This document shows, in pieces, positions 5,305 through 5,848 of a stretch of 5,848 nucleotides of DNA. Origin of the DNA: Candidatus Heimdallarchaeota archaeon. GTDB taxonomy: Archaea > Asgardarchaeota > Heimdallarchaeia > Heimdallarchaeales > Kariarchaeaceae. Each line of letters begins with the position of its first letter. Position 1 is the stretch's first letter. The position numbers and the translations under genes were made by a program. The notes under the pieces are model-generated. The model did no database searches. It saw only the letters and a program-made list of their open reading frames with translations, and was not told where the DNA came from. The stretch is taken from contig JAAFKL010000429.1 in assembly GCA_021399405.1 (NCBI GenBank), positions 1 to 5,848 on the forward strand. Direction: 5' to 3'.

Positions 5305-5848
5305 TGGTTGATATTATTATTGTAGGCGTAGGTGGACAAGGGATGATCTCGATAGGTCATTTAATTGCAAAAGCGTGTTTAGAACTTGATATAAAATTCG
5401 TTTCTGCAGAAACTCACGGTATGAGTCAAAGAGGTGGAAGCGTAATATTTCATTTTAGAATAGGAGACAAAACTGCACCTATCGTAACTAAAGGACAAGC
5501 TGATGTAATTATCTCTGGAGAACCAATGGAGACTCTGAGATATATTGATTATTTGAAGCCAAATGGATTAGTAATTACCAACAATAGAGTAATTAACTCT
5601 CCAGTTAATCTACAACTTGGTATTGAATATCCCGAATTGGATAAGCTATTTGATTCGATTGAAGAATGGCCATCTAAGTTATTCGTAATTGATGCACAAA
5701 GATATGCATTTGAATTAGGGATGCCACAGAGTGAAAATGTAATATTATTGGGTGCTTTATTGGCATTAGGAAATTTACCAATTACTATTGAAAAAATGGA
5801 AGAAGTCATTACTAATCGTTGGCCTCGAGTGGCTGAAACGAATATAAA
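5304..5848 (+). CDS. iorB: Indolepyruvate:ferredoxin oxidoreductase, beta subunit (3' end missing)
   Basis: The frame from ATG 5304 is open to the window edge, giving 181 complete codons. IorB subunits are usually about 190-200 residues, so only the C-terminal end is missing. It belongs to the pyruvate:ferredoxin oxidoreductase gamma-domain family (2-oxoacid oxidoreductase catalytic domain). Visible hallmarks are the N-terminal glycine-rich GVGGQGMISIGHLIAKA (8-24), AETHGMSQRGGSV (35-47) and the SGEPMETLRYIDYLKPNG segment (about 73-90), each typical of IorB. It has no iron-sulfur motif, as expected, because the clusters sit on IorA; it completes the active site of the heterodimeric or heterotetrameric enzyme and helps bind CoA. 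It starts on the TGATG overlap with iorA and has a strong ribosome-binding site at 5290-5296, so the two subunits should be made in balanced amounts. Confidence 0.93.
   Translation, partial: MVDIIIVGVGGQGMISIGHLIAKACLELDIKFVSAETHGMSQRGGSVIFHFRIGDKTAPIVTKGQADVIISGEPMETLRYIDYLKPNGLVITNNRVINSPVNLQLGIEYPELDKLFDSIEEWPSKLFVIDAQRYAFELGMPQSENVILLGALLALGNLPITIEKMEEVITNRWPRVAETNI

Noticed and set aside
5139..5360. 73-codon minus-strand open frame across the iorA/iorB junction
   Set aside because: It is antisense to the ferredoxin domain and the coupled start of iorB, both of which are clearly coding on the plus strand.
5549..5809. 86-codon minus-strand open frame inside iorB
   Set aside because: The plus strand encodes a typical IorB throughout this interval.

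Overview
This is an AT-rich stretch (about one third G+C by eye) that reads as archaeal DNA. Several start codons lie about 26 bases downstream of TATA-like boxes, as in leaderless archaeal transcripts. The one clear ribosome-binding site (GAGGTGA) matches an archaeal 16S 3' end. The best-identified genes form an oxygen-sensitive 2-oxoacid:ferredoxin oxidoreductase typical of archaea. AbrB-fold and BlaI-type regulators with long AT-rich spacers would suit a Nitrososphaeria/Thaumarchaeota-like or Asgard-like lineage, but the lineage cannot be fixed from this window.

Layout. (1) Bases 1-108 hold a short open frame that may be the end of a plus-strand gene entering from the left. (2) Bases 109-327 are non-coding and carry two palindromes sharing the core ACAATTGT. 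(3) Bases 328-693 (minus) encode a BlaI/MecI/CopY-type winged-helix repressor with a 15-bp palindrome between its TATA box and its start, which looks like an autoregulatory operator. (4) Bases 879-1376 (minus) encode an unrecognised 165-residue protein whose C-terminal half faintly resembles a PD-(D/E)XK nuclease core. (5) Bases 1377-1681 are a 305-bp divergent control region. (6) Bases 1682-2008 (plus) encode an AbrB/SpoVT-type DNA-binding protein, and 2186-2383 (plus) a 65-residue protein that may have the same fold. (7) Bases 2397-2708 (minus) and 2818-3249 (plus) are two divergent orphan genes with a 109-bp promoter region between them. (8) Bases 3433-5304 and 5304-5848 (plus) encode IorA and IorB, the two subunits of indolepyruvate:ferredoxin oxidoreductase; iorB runs off the right end.

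IorA and IorB form one operon with a TGATG stop/start overlap and act together in catabolism of aromatic amino acids, turning aryl pyruvates into aryl-acetyl-CoA and reduced ferredoxin. The left half is a set of small, separately promoted regulators and orphan proteins with no visible pathway link to iorAB. I see no RNA genes, insertion sequences, CRISPR arrays or att sites. I did not find a convincing new multi-gene system; the points most worth following are the BlaI-type operator, the possible nuclease-like orphan and the divergent orphan pair.
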